Shown piece after piece: positions 43,411 to 51,767 of a stretch of 64,000 nucleotides of DNA; position 1 is the stretch's first letter; the number at the start of each line of letters is the position of its first letter. The notes under the pieces are model-generated. The model was not told the origin of the DNA and made no database searches. It was given only the letters and a program-made list of their open reading frames with translations. The translations under genes and the position numbers were made by a program. This DNA comes from an uncultured Spirochaetaceae bacterium (lineage in GTDB: Bacteria; Spirochaetota; Spirochaetia; Sphaerochaetales; Sphaerochaetaceae), in contig OMYY01000013.1 of the NCBI GenBank assembly GCA_900315435.1, positions 1 to 64,000 of the forward strand. Direction: 5' to 3'.

Positions 43411-44244
43411 CTACTTGATCCCAGTATATGCGAAAGCGGAGATAATGTGTCTATTGGAAACCGCATAAATGAGCAAAATCGGAAAGACCAGGAACATGTT
43501 TCCCGCCATCACGATGTTCCAGTTGGTAATGCCTTCGGAGTCGTACAAACTCTTGACTGCGAGGGTAAGCGGACGCACGGCATCCCGGTTGGTCATGACC
43601 AGCGGCCAGAAATAATCGTTCCAATGGGCAATGAAATTGAAAAGGATGATCGTGGAGATGGCAGGCCTGCTCATCGGCATCAGGATGTGCCAGAGCATCT
43701 GCACTTCCGAGGTTCCATCGAGTTTCGCCGCTTCAATCAGTTCCGTGGGAACCTGCATGAAGTATTGCCGGAGCAGGAACACGCCGAAAGCGCTTGTCAT
43801 GAAAGGAAGGATCTGCGGAACCAAGGTTCCCAACAGCTTCCACCGGCTCATCATCATATACACCGGGAGAAAGGTGATCTGCCCGGGGGTCATGAACGCG
43901 ATGATCACCAGGGCGAAGAGCAAGGACTTGCCTTTGAACGAATACTTCGCGAAGCTGTAGGCGGCAGGAATCATGACCGCCAGCTGGAGGACTAGGATCG
44001 CCACGACGACAATGACCGAATTCCTCAGGAAAAGCAGGAAGGGCCGGGATGTCCAGGCGTCAACATAGTTGGAGATCATGCAATGGTGGGGGATGATGGT
44101 GGCAGGGAACGTCATCGTCTCCTCGGTGGTCTGAAGCGATACGGAAAGCATCCACAGGAACGGGAAGACGAACAGGAAAATCAGGATCAGCTTTCCGAGA
44201 AAGGAAACACAGGAAAGGGTGGTTTGGAACCTTGTCTTTTTCAT
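43411..44244 (-). CDS. ABC importer permease, MalG/UgpE-like
   Basis: 277 residues, six membrane helices. The EAA loop that docks the ATPase is ELIEAAKLDGTSEVQMLWHILMP. GGGAGG precedes the ATG. It is the second permease of the binding protein-permease-permease-phosphodiesterase-esterase operon; no ATPase gene is present, so a shared MsmK/UgpC-like ATPase elsewhere is implied. Confidence 0.95.
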   Translation of the reverse strand: MKKTRFQTTLSCVSFLGKLILIFLFVFPFLWMLSVSLQTTEETMTFPATIIPHHCMISNYVDAWTSRPFLLFLRNSVIVVVAILVLQLAVMIPAAYSFAKYSFKGKSLLFALVIIAFMTPGQITFLPVYMMMSRWKLLGTLVPQILPFMTSAFGVFLLRQYFMQVPTELIEAAKLDGTSEVQMLWHILMPMSRPAISTIILFNFIAHWNDYFWPLVMTNRDAVRPLTLAVKSLYDSEGITNWNIVMAGNMFLVFPILLIYAVSNRHIISAFAYTGIK

Positions 44245-44256
44245 TGGGAACCTCCC

Positions 44257-45144
44257 TTATTGGTAGAACACTCGCTTGGAGAGTACTTTGAAGTAGACTG
44301 CGGAGAGCAGCGCGACGATCACCAGCAGCACGACACCAGCGACAGCGCCATACCCCCATCGGTAATTGGTGAACACTTCCATGTAGATGAGATAGGCGAT
44401 CGAGCTCGTCGCGTTGTTCGGCCCTCCCATCGTCATCACCAGGATCAGCTCGAACACTTTGAAAGCGGAAATCGTCAGGACGATCAGGACAAAGAAAATC
44501 TGCGGGGAGATGATGGGGAGGACGATCTGGAAGAAAATCCTCGCGCCGCTGGCATGGTCGAGCTCCGCCGCCTCGTAGATGTCCTGGGGAACACTCTGGA
44601 TGGCGGCGATGAAAATCAGCGTGTAGTAGCCCACACTCTGCCAGACGGAGATGAAGATGATGGAAGCCAACGCGCTTTGCGAGCTTTGCAGCCATTGGCT
44701 TGTGGGCAGGCCAAGACTCCGCAGGAAGGAATTCATGATGCCGTATTGTGGTTCGAGAATCCACATCCAGATCAGGGAGATGGAAACGGTGGCGACAATA
44801 TGGGGGAAGAACACGCATACTTGCGAGAGCCGGTCGATCGGTCGTTTCTTCCGTCCGATCCATTCGGCAATCAACAGGGAGAGGACCATGATCAGGGCCA
44901 CGGTCACGAAGGAATAGATGACGGTGTTCGCCATCGATTTGGAAAAAGAATCCTTTGCGAACATCCTGCTGTAGTTGGTCAGCCCGACGAATTTCGTCTT
45001 CGACGCGTTGAGCATGTTGACATCGTAGAAGCTGAGCTTCACCAGACTGAAAATCGGATAGATGCAAAACAACAGGATCCCGATGACCGCTGGAGCCACC
45101 AACAGATATGGCGTCAGGATTTTTTTGATACGGTAGTGCTTCAT
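44257..45144 (-). CDS. ABC importer permease, MalF/UgpA-like
   Basis: 295 residues, six membrane helices. EAA loop DIYEAAELDHASGARIFFQIVLP. I start it at the ATG 45144 (MKHYRIKK); longer forms would run through the hairpin that follows the binding-protein gene. It is twelve bases upstream of the second permease. Confidence 0.94.
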   Translation of the reverse strand: MKHYRIKKILTPYLLVAPAVIGILLFCIYPIFSLVKLSFYDVNMLNASKTKFVGLTNYSRMFAKDSFSKSMANTVIYSFVTVALIMVLSLLIAEWIGRKKRPIDRLSQVCVFFPHIVATVSISLIWMWILEPQYGIMNSFLRSLGLPTSQWLQSSQSALASIIFISVWQSVGYYTLIFIAAIQSVPQDIYEAAELDHASGARIFFQIVLPIISPQIFFVLIVLTISAFKVFELILVMTMGGPNNATSSIAYLIYMEVFTNYRWGYGAVAGVVLLVIVALLSAVYFKVLSKRVFYQ

Positions 45145-45165
45145 GTGTGTTTCCAGAAAAGCCGA

Positions 45166-45192
45166 CAGGGTGCCGGCATCACCGGCACCCTG
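45166..45192 (-). terminator. Strong intercistronic hairpin after the binding-protein gene
   Basis: CAGGGTGCCGG and CCGGCACCCTG form an 11-base-pair stem with a five-base loop, then TCGGCTTTTC in the minus direction. It may terminate partly or protect the binding-protein mRNA, giving more binding protein than permease. Confidence 0.75.
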
Positions 45193-45207
45193 CAAGAGGC
45201 GCAATGG

Positions 45208-46509
45208 TCATTTGCCAGCCATGATGTCCTTTACGGACTTCGCCATGATGTCGATCTGTTTCTGGACATCGGCGTTGTCGTACATCGTGGCGTCGATCAG
45301 CGTGTACAGCTCGTTCATGATCTGTCCACCCTGTGGCACACGGGAACCACGGTCGTCCGCATACTGCAGCAGCTCATATGCGGTCTTGCGGCCCGGCAGC
45401 TTCTTCCAAAGTTCCTGCTCCTGCTCGCTGGAGGCCATCGATTTGGTAATCGGCAGGTAGCCAGAGTTCTCCGTGAAGAACAACAGCCCGTTCGGATCGG
45501 TGAGCAGCCAGTCGATGAACTCCCAGGCTTCCTGCTTGTGTTGCGAACCCTCGAGCATGACCAACGCGTTTCCACCCGTCGGCACGCTCAGGACGTCGCC
45601 TTTCGGCGGGAAGAAGACCTGGCAGTCGAACTTGCAGGATTCCAAGGTCGAGACCAAGGCCCCGATGGAGTTCCACAGCATCGCGCACTTGCCATCGGCG
45701 AACATCTGGGTGACCACCGTGCCGCCGTTGTTCGCCGGAGCGAAGAACAGCTCCTGGGTATTCTTCATATCCTGCAGGAACTTCCATGCCTTGTAGGCGT
45801 GGCCGTTGTCCACGCAACCCATGCCGGTGCGATCCTTGTTGATCAGGTCTCCGCCGGCCTGCGCGACGGTCATGTACCAATACCAGGTATCGCGGATCAA
45901 GCCGAGTCCATAGCGTTCGACCTCACCCTTCTCATTGACCTTCTTCAGCTTCTCGCAAGCAGTCCTAAGCTCATCCCACGTGGTGGGGACCTCGACGCCA
46001 GCTTCCCTCATGATATCCATATTGACGTACATGACGGGAACGGAGCGGCCAAATGGAATCGCAATCATCTTCCCATTCTGTTTGAAATCCCAGCTGAACG
46101 CGTCGATGAAATCGTCAGGATCGACTCCATCCTTTTTCATATAGGGCATCAGGTCGGCAAGGACTCCCTCCTCGCTCCCGAACACGCCGACATGGTCGAC
46201 ACCCATCTGGAGCAAGTCGGGATTCTCGCCAGCAGATACGGCATTGATCGCTTTCGAGGCGGCAGTCCAGTAGTCACCTTGGTAGGAAGGCACCACCTCG
46301 ACGTCGTCATGGGTCTTGTTGAACGCGTCACACATCCGGGCGAGCAAGTCGCCATTTTTGCCACCCATGGAGTGCCAGAACTGGATCTGCACCTTCCCGG
46401 TCTTTGCGGCAGGCTGCGAAGAGGCCGGAGCCGCTTCCTTGGAACCCTGTCCGAAAGACATGCCGACCGCAAGAGCGGTGAGCAACATCACGCTAAGAAG
46501 TTTTTTCAT
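45208..46509 (-). CDS. ABC importer substrate-binding protein, UgpB-like
   Basis: 433 residues. Cleavable signal peptide MKKLLSVMLLTALAVGMSFG without a lipobox Cys. Family 1 solute-binding fold; IQFWHSMGGKNGDLLARMCDAFN and VVPSYQGDYWTAASKAINAV closely recall UgpB (glycerol-3-phosphate binding), and NPDLLQMG follows. Substrate may be glycerol 3-phosphate, a glycerophosphodiester or a sugar. First gene of the operon, with palindromes upstream that may be operators. Confidence 0.92.
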   Translation of the reverse strand: MKKLLSVMLLTALAVGMSFGQGSKEAAPASSQPAAKTGKVQIQFWHSMGGKNGDLLARMCDAFNKTHDDVEVVPSYQGDYWTAASKAINAVSAGENPDLLQMGVDHVGVFGSEEGVLADLMPYMKKDGVDPDDFIDAFSWDFKQNGKMIAIPFGRSVPVMYVNMDIMREAGVEVPTTWDELRTACEKLKKVNEKGEVERYGLGLIRDTWYWYMTVAQAGGDLINKDRTGMGCVDNGHAYKAWKFLQDMKNTQELFFAPANNGGTVVTQMFADGKCAMLWNSIGALVSTLESCKFDCQVFFPPKGDVLSVPTGGNALVMLEGSQHKQEAWEFIDWLLTDPNGLLFFTENSGYLPITKSMASSEQEQELWKKLPGRKTAYELLQYADDRGSRVPQGGQIMNELYTLIDATMYDNADVQKQIDIMAKSVKDIMAGK

Positions 46510-46551
46510 TGTTTCTCTCCCTTCTGCCGACAACGCAAGTCTTGCATATTC

Positions 46552-46581
46552 GTTTCGAAACTTGTTGAATGTTATTTCAAC
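46552..46581. promoter_or_regulatory. Candidate operators upstream of the UgpB-like gene
   Basis: GTTTCGAAAC (46552-46561) is a perfect palindrome with a central CG, the style of LacI/GalR-family operators. GTTGAA and TTCAAC (46564-46581) form a second inverted repeat. Both lie 40-75 bases before the start codon, around a possible -10 TATGCA. No regulator gene is adjacent. Confidence 0.45.
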
Positions 46582-46632
46582 AGTTGTCGACTTATACTAT
46601 GGGATTAAACAGCAAATTTGTAAAGAAAATAT

Positions 46633-47042
46633 TTAATTAATGTTATAAATCAGCCACGGTATTCCCCTGACATCAGATATGCCAAACGCAAGCCAAACAG
46701 AAAAAAGTTTCGATTCAACAATATTCAGAAACATCGAGACGGCCAAAGAACAGCGCTCGCGACAGAAGGAACTCCCGCCTTGTGCTGCCCAAACGGACAA
46801 CTGTCTATCAATCCAGACTTCTTCCTTCCAGTCCTGGACGGTGTGCCCCGTGGACGAGAAGGCGATGCCCAAGAGGTGGACCGCCTTCCCGCATTGCAGC
46901 ATCACCACGTCCCCCTGCGTGTCCCTCTTCCTCAGGGCAACCACCAGGTCCCGCACCACCGGGTCAGAAGGTTCCGGTAGCAGGCTTCCTGCACCTCCTG
47001 GTTCGAGAAGCGCTTTTCGAGCCGGAAACGATATCCTGGACT
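46633..47042 (-). pseudogene. Frame-disrupted, coding-like remnant downstream of the GH3 gene
   Basis: Between the GH3 stop and the Ugp-like operon lie about 500 bases without an intact gene; 46582-46690 is AT-rich. After the GH3 stop the same frame continues for 35 codons (YRFRLEKRFSNQEVQEACYR), then stops, and protein-like sequence goes on in another frame (DLVVALRKRDTQGDVVML, VHLLGIAFSSTGHTVQDW) to 46633. This looks like one gene broken by a frameshift near 46960. I do not recognise the family; an AraC-type regulator is one guess. Confidence 0.4.
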
Positions 47043-49262
47043 TTATTCGAGCGCTTTCAGAATCTGTTCGTAAGGAATACCCATGAAGGCGCTCACCGTG
47101 TGCAGTGGCGTGCTCAGCACCCAGTTGCGATGCATTTCCGCCTCGCGCCTGCGTTCCTCGCCATCTCCCTGCTCATACAGGCTGGCCAGCTGCTCCATCA
47201 TCGCCTCGAACTTGGGGTACCGCCAACCGGACTCCAGAATGTCCCGGATTGTCGTCGTGTCGGAAATCCTCACCGGATGTGGCTCTTCGAGGACCGTCAC
47301 CTCGCCGGTCAAGGCGATATCCCGGCTCGAGGTGCCGAGCTCAATGCCATAGGCTCCCCGCTCCGCATGCCAAGATTCCGTGTAGGTGTCCCAGTAGGCA
47401 AAGGAACGCTTGTCGAGCAGGAAGGAAACCTCCCGTCTCTCCCCTTTCTTCAGGAACACTTTCTGAAAGCCCTTCAGCTCATGGACCGGACGCGCGACTG
47501 ATGGATGCTTGGGGGCGATGTAGAGCTGGACCACTTCCGCTCCATCCCGGTCGCCGGTATTCTCCACCTCCACCGTGACCGAAAGCGTGTCGCCCTCCTT
47601 CCAGGTTGAAGAGGAAAGCTTCAGCGCGCCAAGCCGGAAGGTCGTGTAGGAGAGACCGTACCCGAACGGAAAGGCGACCTGCTGCCTGCGGGTATCGTAG
47701 GCACGGTAACCGATGAAAAGGCCCTCCCCGTAGTAGGCGTCGTGACCGTCCCGGCCATAGTCCAGGTAGCAGGGGGTGTCCTCCAGCCTGAGCGGGAAAC
47801 TCTCCGCCAACTTTCCGGAAGGGTTCGCCTTGCCAACGAGCAAGTCCACTGTGGCGCCACCGACAGCCTGTCCACCAAGATACATATTCAGAATGGCACC
47901 GACCGAGTCCTTCCATGGCATCGCAACCGGGCTGCCCACATGCAGGACCACCACGACACGCCTATGGATTTCCGCAAGCTTCCCGATCAGTTCGTTCTGG
48001 CAGGCGGGAAGATCCATGTGGCTCCGGTCATAGCCTTCAGATTCGAACGAGTCAGGCATGCCGGCATAGACCACCACCGTCTGATAGGAACCTGCCGCCT
48101 CGAGCACCGCTGCAAGCGCCTTCGGATCCGGGGTCTCGTTGTCCATTCCCCAGCCGGGAAGCCAGTCGCACCGAGCGTCCTCCAAGGCACTTTCAATCCG
48201 GGTGGCGTTGATATGGCTCGAACCGCCACCTTGATAACGGGGATTTTGGGCGAATGGGCCGACGAAGAGCACCTTGTCGAACGAAGGAAGAGGAAGCAGC
48301 CTGCCATCGTTCTTCAGCAACACCGCGCACTGTTCCTCCACTTTCCTGGCAAATGCGTGGTGGGCCTCCCGGTCGTAGGGCTTCTCCACCACTCTCAAGC
48401 CCTTGTCGATCCAGGAAAGAATCCTTGCCACCGACTCGTCAAGCACCTTCACGTCCAGGCTTCCATCCCTGACCGCGGCCGCCAGACGCCGGTCGTTTTC
48501 AGCGCTCGGCCCCGGCATCTCCAGATCCAGGGCAGCCTTGTGGGCCTCGACCCTCCGGTTCATTCCGCCCCAGTCGGTCATGACCACACCGTCAAAGCCC
48601 CACTGCTCGCGCAGAATCCTGCGCAGGATCAGCGGGTTCTCGCAACTATAGGTACCGTTGATGCGGTTGTAGGAGGCCATGACCGTCCAGGGGTTGCCCT
48701 CCTTGACCGCGATTTCGAAGGCGGCCAGGTAGATTTCGCGAAGCGTCCGCTCGTCGACATGCTCGTTGATGTTCATGCGGCTCTTTTCCTGGTTGTTGGC
48801 AGCGAAGTGTTTCAAGCTGACTCCCACGCCATGCTTTTGCACCCCCTTGATGTAGCTGGCGGCAAGCTTTCCGGCCAGATAGGGGTCCTCGCTCAGGTAC
48901 TCGAAGTTGCGTCCGCACAGCGGACTGCGCTTCATGTTGACGGCAGGTCCGAGCACCGTGTGCACCTTCTGCCCGGCAGCCTCCTCTCCAAGCGCCGATC
49001 CGACCTTTTCGAGCAGGTCGGCATCAAAACTGGAAGCCAAGGCGGATCCCGAAGGAAAGCAGATGGCCGGCACGGCTCCAACGTACCTTCCGTTCACCTG
49101 TTCGGTCTGGGTCCTGAGTCCATGGGGGCCGTCGCTGACCATGATGGCAGGGATGCCGAGACGCTGGACAGCCTTGGTCCACCAGTTGTCCGCTCCAGAA
49201 CAGAGCCCTGCCTTCTCTTCCAATGTAAGATGCTTCAGCAAATAGGGAATATCGAGATGCAT
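47043..49262 (-). CDS. Glycoside hydrolase family 3 beta-glucosidase
   Basis: 739 residues. Hydrolyses beta-linked glucosides. Start DIPYLLKHLTLEEKAGLCSG, substrate-site VSDGPHGLR, LKHFAANNQEKSR (KH-x-N motif), and nucleophile Asp in GVVMTDWGGM. A second alpha/beta sandwich domain (about 330-560) and a C-terminal fibronectin-III-like domain (about 600-690) follow, as in Bgl-type GH3. No signal peptide, so it is cytoplasmic and acts on imported oligosaccharides. GGAGG precedes the ATG. Confidence 0.95.
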   Translation of the reverse strand: MHLDIPYLLKHLTLEEKAGLCSGADNWWTKAVQRLGIPAIMVSDGPHGLRTQTEQVNGRYVGAVPAICFPSGSALASSFDADLLEKVGSALGEEAAGQKVHTVLGPAVNMKRSPLCGRNFEYLSEDPYLAGKLAASYIKGVQKHGVGVSLKHFAANNQEKSRMNINEHVDERTLREIYLAAFEIAVKEGNPWTVMASYNRINGTYSCENPLILRRILREQWGFDGVVMTDWGGMNRRVEAHKAALDLEMPGPSAENDRRLAAAVRDGSLDVKVLDESVARILSWIDKGLRVVEKPYDREAHHAFARKVEEQCAVLLKNDGRLLPLPSFDKVLFVGPFAQNPRYQGGGSSHINATRIESALEDARCDWLPGWGMDNETPDPKALAAVLEAAGSYQTVVVYAGMPDSFESEGYDRSHMDLPACQNELIGKLAEIHRRVVVVLHVGSPVAMPWKDSVGAILNMYLGGQAVGGATVDLLVGKANPSGKLAESFPLRLEDTPCYLDYGRDGHDAYYGEGLFIGYRAYDTRRQQVAFPFGYGLSYTTFRLGALKLSSSTWKEGDTLSVTVEVENTGDRDGAEVVQLYIAPKHPSVARPVHELKGFQKVFLKKGERREVSFLLDKRSFAYWDTYTESWHAERGAYGIELGTSSRDIALTGEVTVLEEPHPVRISDTTTIRDILESGWRYPKFEAMMEQLASLYEQGDGEERRREAEMHRNWVLSTPLHTVSAFMGIPYEQILKALE

Positions 49263-49291
49263 GGGAATACCTCCAAGGGCAATGTATCACG

Positions 49292-49329
49292 GAAAAGGCA
49301 CCGGAATACAGCAGTGCCGGTTCCGGTGC
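49292..49329 (-). terminator. Probable terminator after ssb
   Basis: Minus strand GCACCGG ... CCGGTGC (49329-49298) with inner pairing, followed by CTTTTCC. It sits about 100 bases after the ssb stop and before the GH3 start. Confidence 0.55.
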
Positions 49330-49424
49330 GGGAACACACGTCAAATGGAAACTCGGAAACATGCTCCTATATGCCTTCGACGGCCCGCCTGAGCATGACG
49401 AACCAGAGCTGGGTCCAACGGCAG

Positions 49425-49820
49425 TCAGGTACTTGCTGGTTCCGTATTCTCGTAGCTGCCACGTTTCTCTCCTTTCGGTCCGGGACCGAACTCAACCTGG
49501 TCGGCGAGCACATAGAGGCGCGAGTGGTTCTTCTGGTCCTCCTTTCCCACCCAGCTGGACTGCTTCAGCCTGCCAAGCACACGCACCCGCTTGCCCTTCT
49601 TCAGATACTGGGCGCAACGGTCCGCCAGAGTCGCCCAGCACTCCACGTCCAGGAAGACCGTCTCCGTCTGTTCCTGCTTCTCCTCTCCTTCCTTGTTCCT
49701 GCGAATGCCGTTCATGGCAATCGTGAAAACGCAGACCGTCTTTGCCGACGGCCCCACCGACTTGCTTTGGGGATCCGCCACCAGGTTGCCCTCCGCGATG
49801 ACGGAATTCAGATCTCTCAC
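49425..49820 (-). CDS. ssb: Single-stranded DNA-binding protein
   Basis: 131 residues. OB-fold protein protecting single-stranded DNA in replication and repair. NSVIAEGNLVADPQSK, CVFTIAMNGIRRNKEG, DVECWATLADRCAQYLKKGKRVRVLGRLKQSSW match SSB. The GTG at 49820 has AAGGAG six bases upstream, while the ATG at 49907 would add 29 atypical residues. The tail lacks the common acidic DDDIPF end, and the length is short for SSB. A single gene, divergent from the UMP kinase. Confidence 0.93.
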   Translation of the reverse strand: MRDLNSVIAEGNLVADPQSKSVGPSAKTVCVFTIAMNGIRRNKEGEEKQEQTETVFLDVECWATLADRCAQYLKKGKRVRVLGRLKQSSWVGKEDQKNHSRLYVLADQVEFGPGPKGEKRGSYENTEPAST

Positions 49821-49948
49821 AGATGTCTCCTTTGCCTTCTGGCCGGGGCGCCTCCAGCCGAAAGCCTCTAACCTATCTATACGGACTTTTCTTCCGTTTT
49901 GATTCACACTTTTCCCAATGCGTGCTAGGGTAGACGGCGGAGGACGAC

Positions 49949-50638
49949 ATGAGCGTTACGGTCATTTCACTCGGAGGTTCCATCATCGCTCCCGACTCGG
50001 TGGACATCGATTTTCTCAAGGCTTTCAGCAAGGAACTCAGGGCATACCTCAAAGAGGATGCGTCTCGCAAAGTGATCCTGGTTTGCGGAGGCGGCGCCCC
50101 CGCCCGGATCTACCAGCAGGCAGCCAAGGCCGTAGCGCCCGGTATCGACAGTTCCTATCTGGACTGGATCGGCATCCGTGCCACCCATCTGAACGGACAG
50201 CTGGTACGCACCCTCTTCGCGGACATCTGCAGCGACCAGCTGGTCATCGACCCGACCAGCAAGGATATCGAGTTCAAGGGGCAAGTGCTGGTTGCCGGGG
50301 GATGGAAGCCGGGATTTTCCAGCGACAACGACGCCGTCCTGCTCGCCGAACGGTTTGGAGGCAAGCTGATCATCAACCTCTCCAACATCGAGAAAGTCTA
50401 TACGGACGACCCGAGGAAGAACCCCCAAGCCAAACCGATCGACACGATCAGCTGGGAAGATTTCCGGAAAATCGTCGGCGACGACTGGGTTCCGGGCAAG
50501 AACACCCCATTCGACCCGGTAGCCAGCAAGAAAGCCGCCAGCCTCGGCATGCAGGTAGTCTGCTCCAAAGGAACCCAGATCCAGAACACCATGGCGATTC
50601 TCCGCGGCCAGCCATTCGTCGGAACCACAATCGGTTAG
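49949..50638 (+). CDS. pyrH: Uridylate kinase, archaeal-like type
   Basis: 229 residues. Amino acid kinase fold: VISLGGSII (phosphate loop), ILVCGGGAPARIYQQAA, LDWIGIRATHLNGQLVRTLF, NLSNIEKVYTDDPRKNPQAKPI. Phosphorylates UMP. The sequence pattern (SLGGSII, GGGAPAR, IGIRAT) is closer to the archaeal-type UMP kinase subfamily than to E. coli PyrH. GGAGG precedes the ATG by eight bases. It overlaps the convergent radical SAM gene by four bases. Confidence 0.88.
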   Translation: MSVTVISLGGSIIAPDSVDIDFLKAFSKELRAYLKEDASRKVILVCGGGAPARIYQQAAKAVAPGIDSSYLDWIGIRATHLNGQLVRTLFADICSDQLVIDPTSKDIEFKGQVLVAGGWKPGFSSDNDAVLLAERFGGKLIINLSNIEKVYTDDPRKNPQAKPIDTISWEDFRKIVGDDWVPGKNTPFDPVASKKAASLGMQVVCSKGTQIQNTMAILRGQPFVGTTIG

Positions 50639-51597
50639 CCGAGCTTGTTCCGCTTCAGCTGGAGGAAGTACGTAAGCGCGTCGGCGAAGGAAGCGGGAAA
50701 CGGGACGTCCTTGGTGAAATCAGGAATCCAAGGAATGTTGTCCGCCAGATCCTGCACGAAGCCATTGTCGATACCAAGCTCCTCCAGCTTGTCGATCAGG
50801 AGATCGTACTCCTCCTCGGTGATATCCTTGAAACCAGGATTCTCCCTGGGGGGGACAAACTGTACCATCAGGCTGAGCCAGGCATGGGCGTCCAGCTTTT
50901 CCTTGTAGTATTCCAGGAAATCAAGCGTCGCCTGCATCTGCCCGGGAAACCACAGATGCCTGACCAGGATTCCATGGAGCCCCGTATGGTCCAGCTTCGT
51001 GACGGGATGGCGCTTGACAATCCACTCCATCACCTTCCCGACCACATCCGCATACCTCGGGGTTCCACAGAACTGCCCTGCGCATGCGTGGTCCAAGGTC
51101 TTCACATCAATCAGATACAGGTCGGTCAGGGGATCGAGGATCTGCAGTCCGCTGACCGACTCATAGCCGGAACTATTGTTGACGATGGGAAGCTTCAATC
51201 CCTGTTCCCGTGCCATGCGGATGGCAACCGCGATCGAGGGATAGAAATGCGTGGGGGTCACCAGGTTGATTGTCGCAGCCCCCATCCTCTGCAGCTCCAG
51301 CATCATCCTCGCCAGTTCCTCCAAAGAGACCTCGATGCCGACATGCTCGTCGGCGGCCGAAATCTGGTAGTTCTGACAATAGGCACAGTGCAGCGGGCAC
51401 CCGCAGAAGAAAATCATCCCGGAGCCCTTCTTGCCTTTTACCGGCGGTTCCTCTCCCCGGTGCAGGCCGCTCCAAGCGACCCTGACCACGCTCGTCTCTC
51501 CACAGACACCCTTCTTGCCATGCAGGCGGTCAACCCCGCACTGGTTCGGACAGAGCATGCAATGCGCGTACGCGCCCAGTATCGTCGTATCGATCAT
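50635..51597 (-). CDS. Radical SAM protein, PflA-related (COG1313 type)
   Basis: 320 residues. N-terminal CMLCPNQCGVDR ... GVCGE cysteine region, then the radical SAM cluster GCPLHCAYCQNYQIS (CxxxCxxC), with FFCGC before it. These proteins are annotated as pyruvate formate-lyase activating enzyme-related; real substrate unknown. TPTHFYPSI and NNSSGYES are family landmarks. I start at the ATG 51597, where TACAAT lies seven bases upstream (leaderless); the GTG/ATG starts further up have no ribosome binding site. Confidence 0.88.
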   Translation of the reverse strand: MIDTTILGAYAHCMLCPNQCGVDRLHGKKGVCGETSVVRVAWSGLHRGEEPPVKGKKGSGMIFFCGCPLHCAYCQNYQISAADEHVGIEVSLEELARMMLELQRMGAATINLVTPTHFYPSIAVAIRMAREQGLKLPIVNNSSGYESVSGLQILDPLTDLYLIDVKTLDHACAGQFCGTPRYADVVGKVMEWIVKRHPVTKLDHTGLHGILVRHLWFPGQMQATLDFLEYYKEKLDAHAWLSLMVQFVPPRENPGFKDITEEEYDLLIDKLEELGIDNGFVQDLADNIPWIPDFTKDVPFPASFADALTYFLQLKRNKLG

Positions 51598-51624
51598 GCC
51601 CAGCATTGTACCGTAGAGCCACAT

Positions 51625-51731
51625 CTCTTGCTACCTGAATGTGCGATGTAAATCATATATTCAACCAAATATATATTCCGTTCTAGGTCTGATAATTTGA
51701 TTATTATAGTTGCTTCGACCAGGTTGTGCTG
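51625..51731. other. AT-rich spacer between divergent genes
   Basis: Strikingly A+T-rich for this window (runs such as AAATATATATT and TTGATTATTATAG). It separates the radical SAM gene from the patatin gene and may hold regulatory sites or mark a foreign junction. No gene is seen. Confidence 0.5.
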
Positions 51732-51760
51732 TTGACCATTTGCCGGCATTGACCTTAAAT
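51732..51760 (+). promoter_or_regulatory. Predicted leaderless promoter of the patatin gene
   Basis: TTGACC at 51732-51737, spacer 17, TTAAAT at 51755-51760; the ATG at 51768 is seven bases later. A second TTGACC lies at 51749. Confidence 0.5.
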
Positions 51761-51767
51761 ATCCTTT

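Noticed and set aside
44083-46608. 841-codon plus-strand frame across the Ugp-like importer
   Set aside because: Spans three real minus-strand genes and their spacers; a shadow produced by high GC.
46679-47086. Plus-strand 135-codon frame in the gap before GH3
   Set aside because: Ser/Thr/Arg-rich composition typical of a shadow; the opposite strand has more protein-like sequence.
47742-49871. 709-codon plus-strand frame across GH3 and ssb
   Set aside because: Crosses two genes and a terminator; no protein features.
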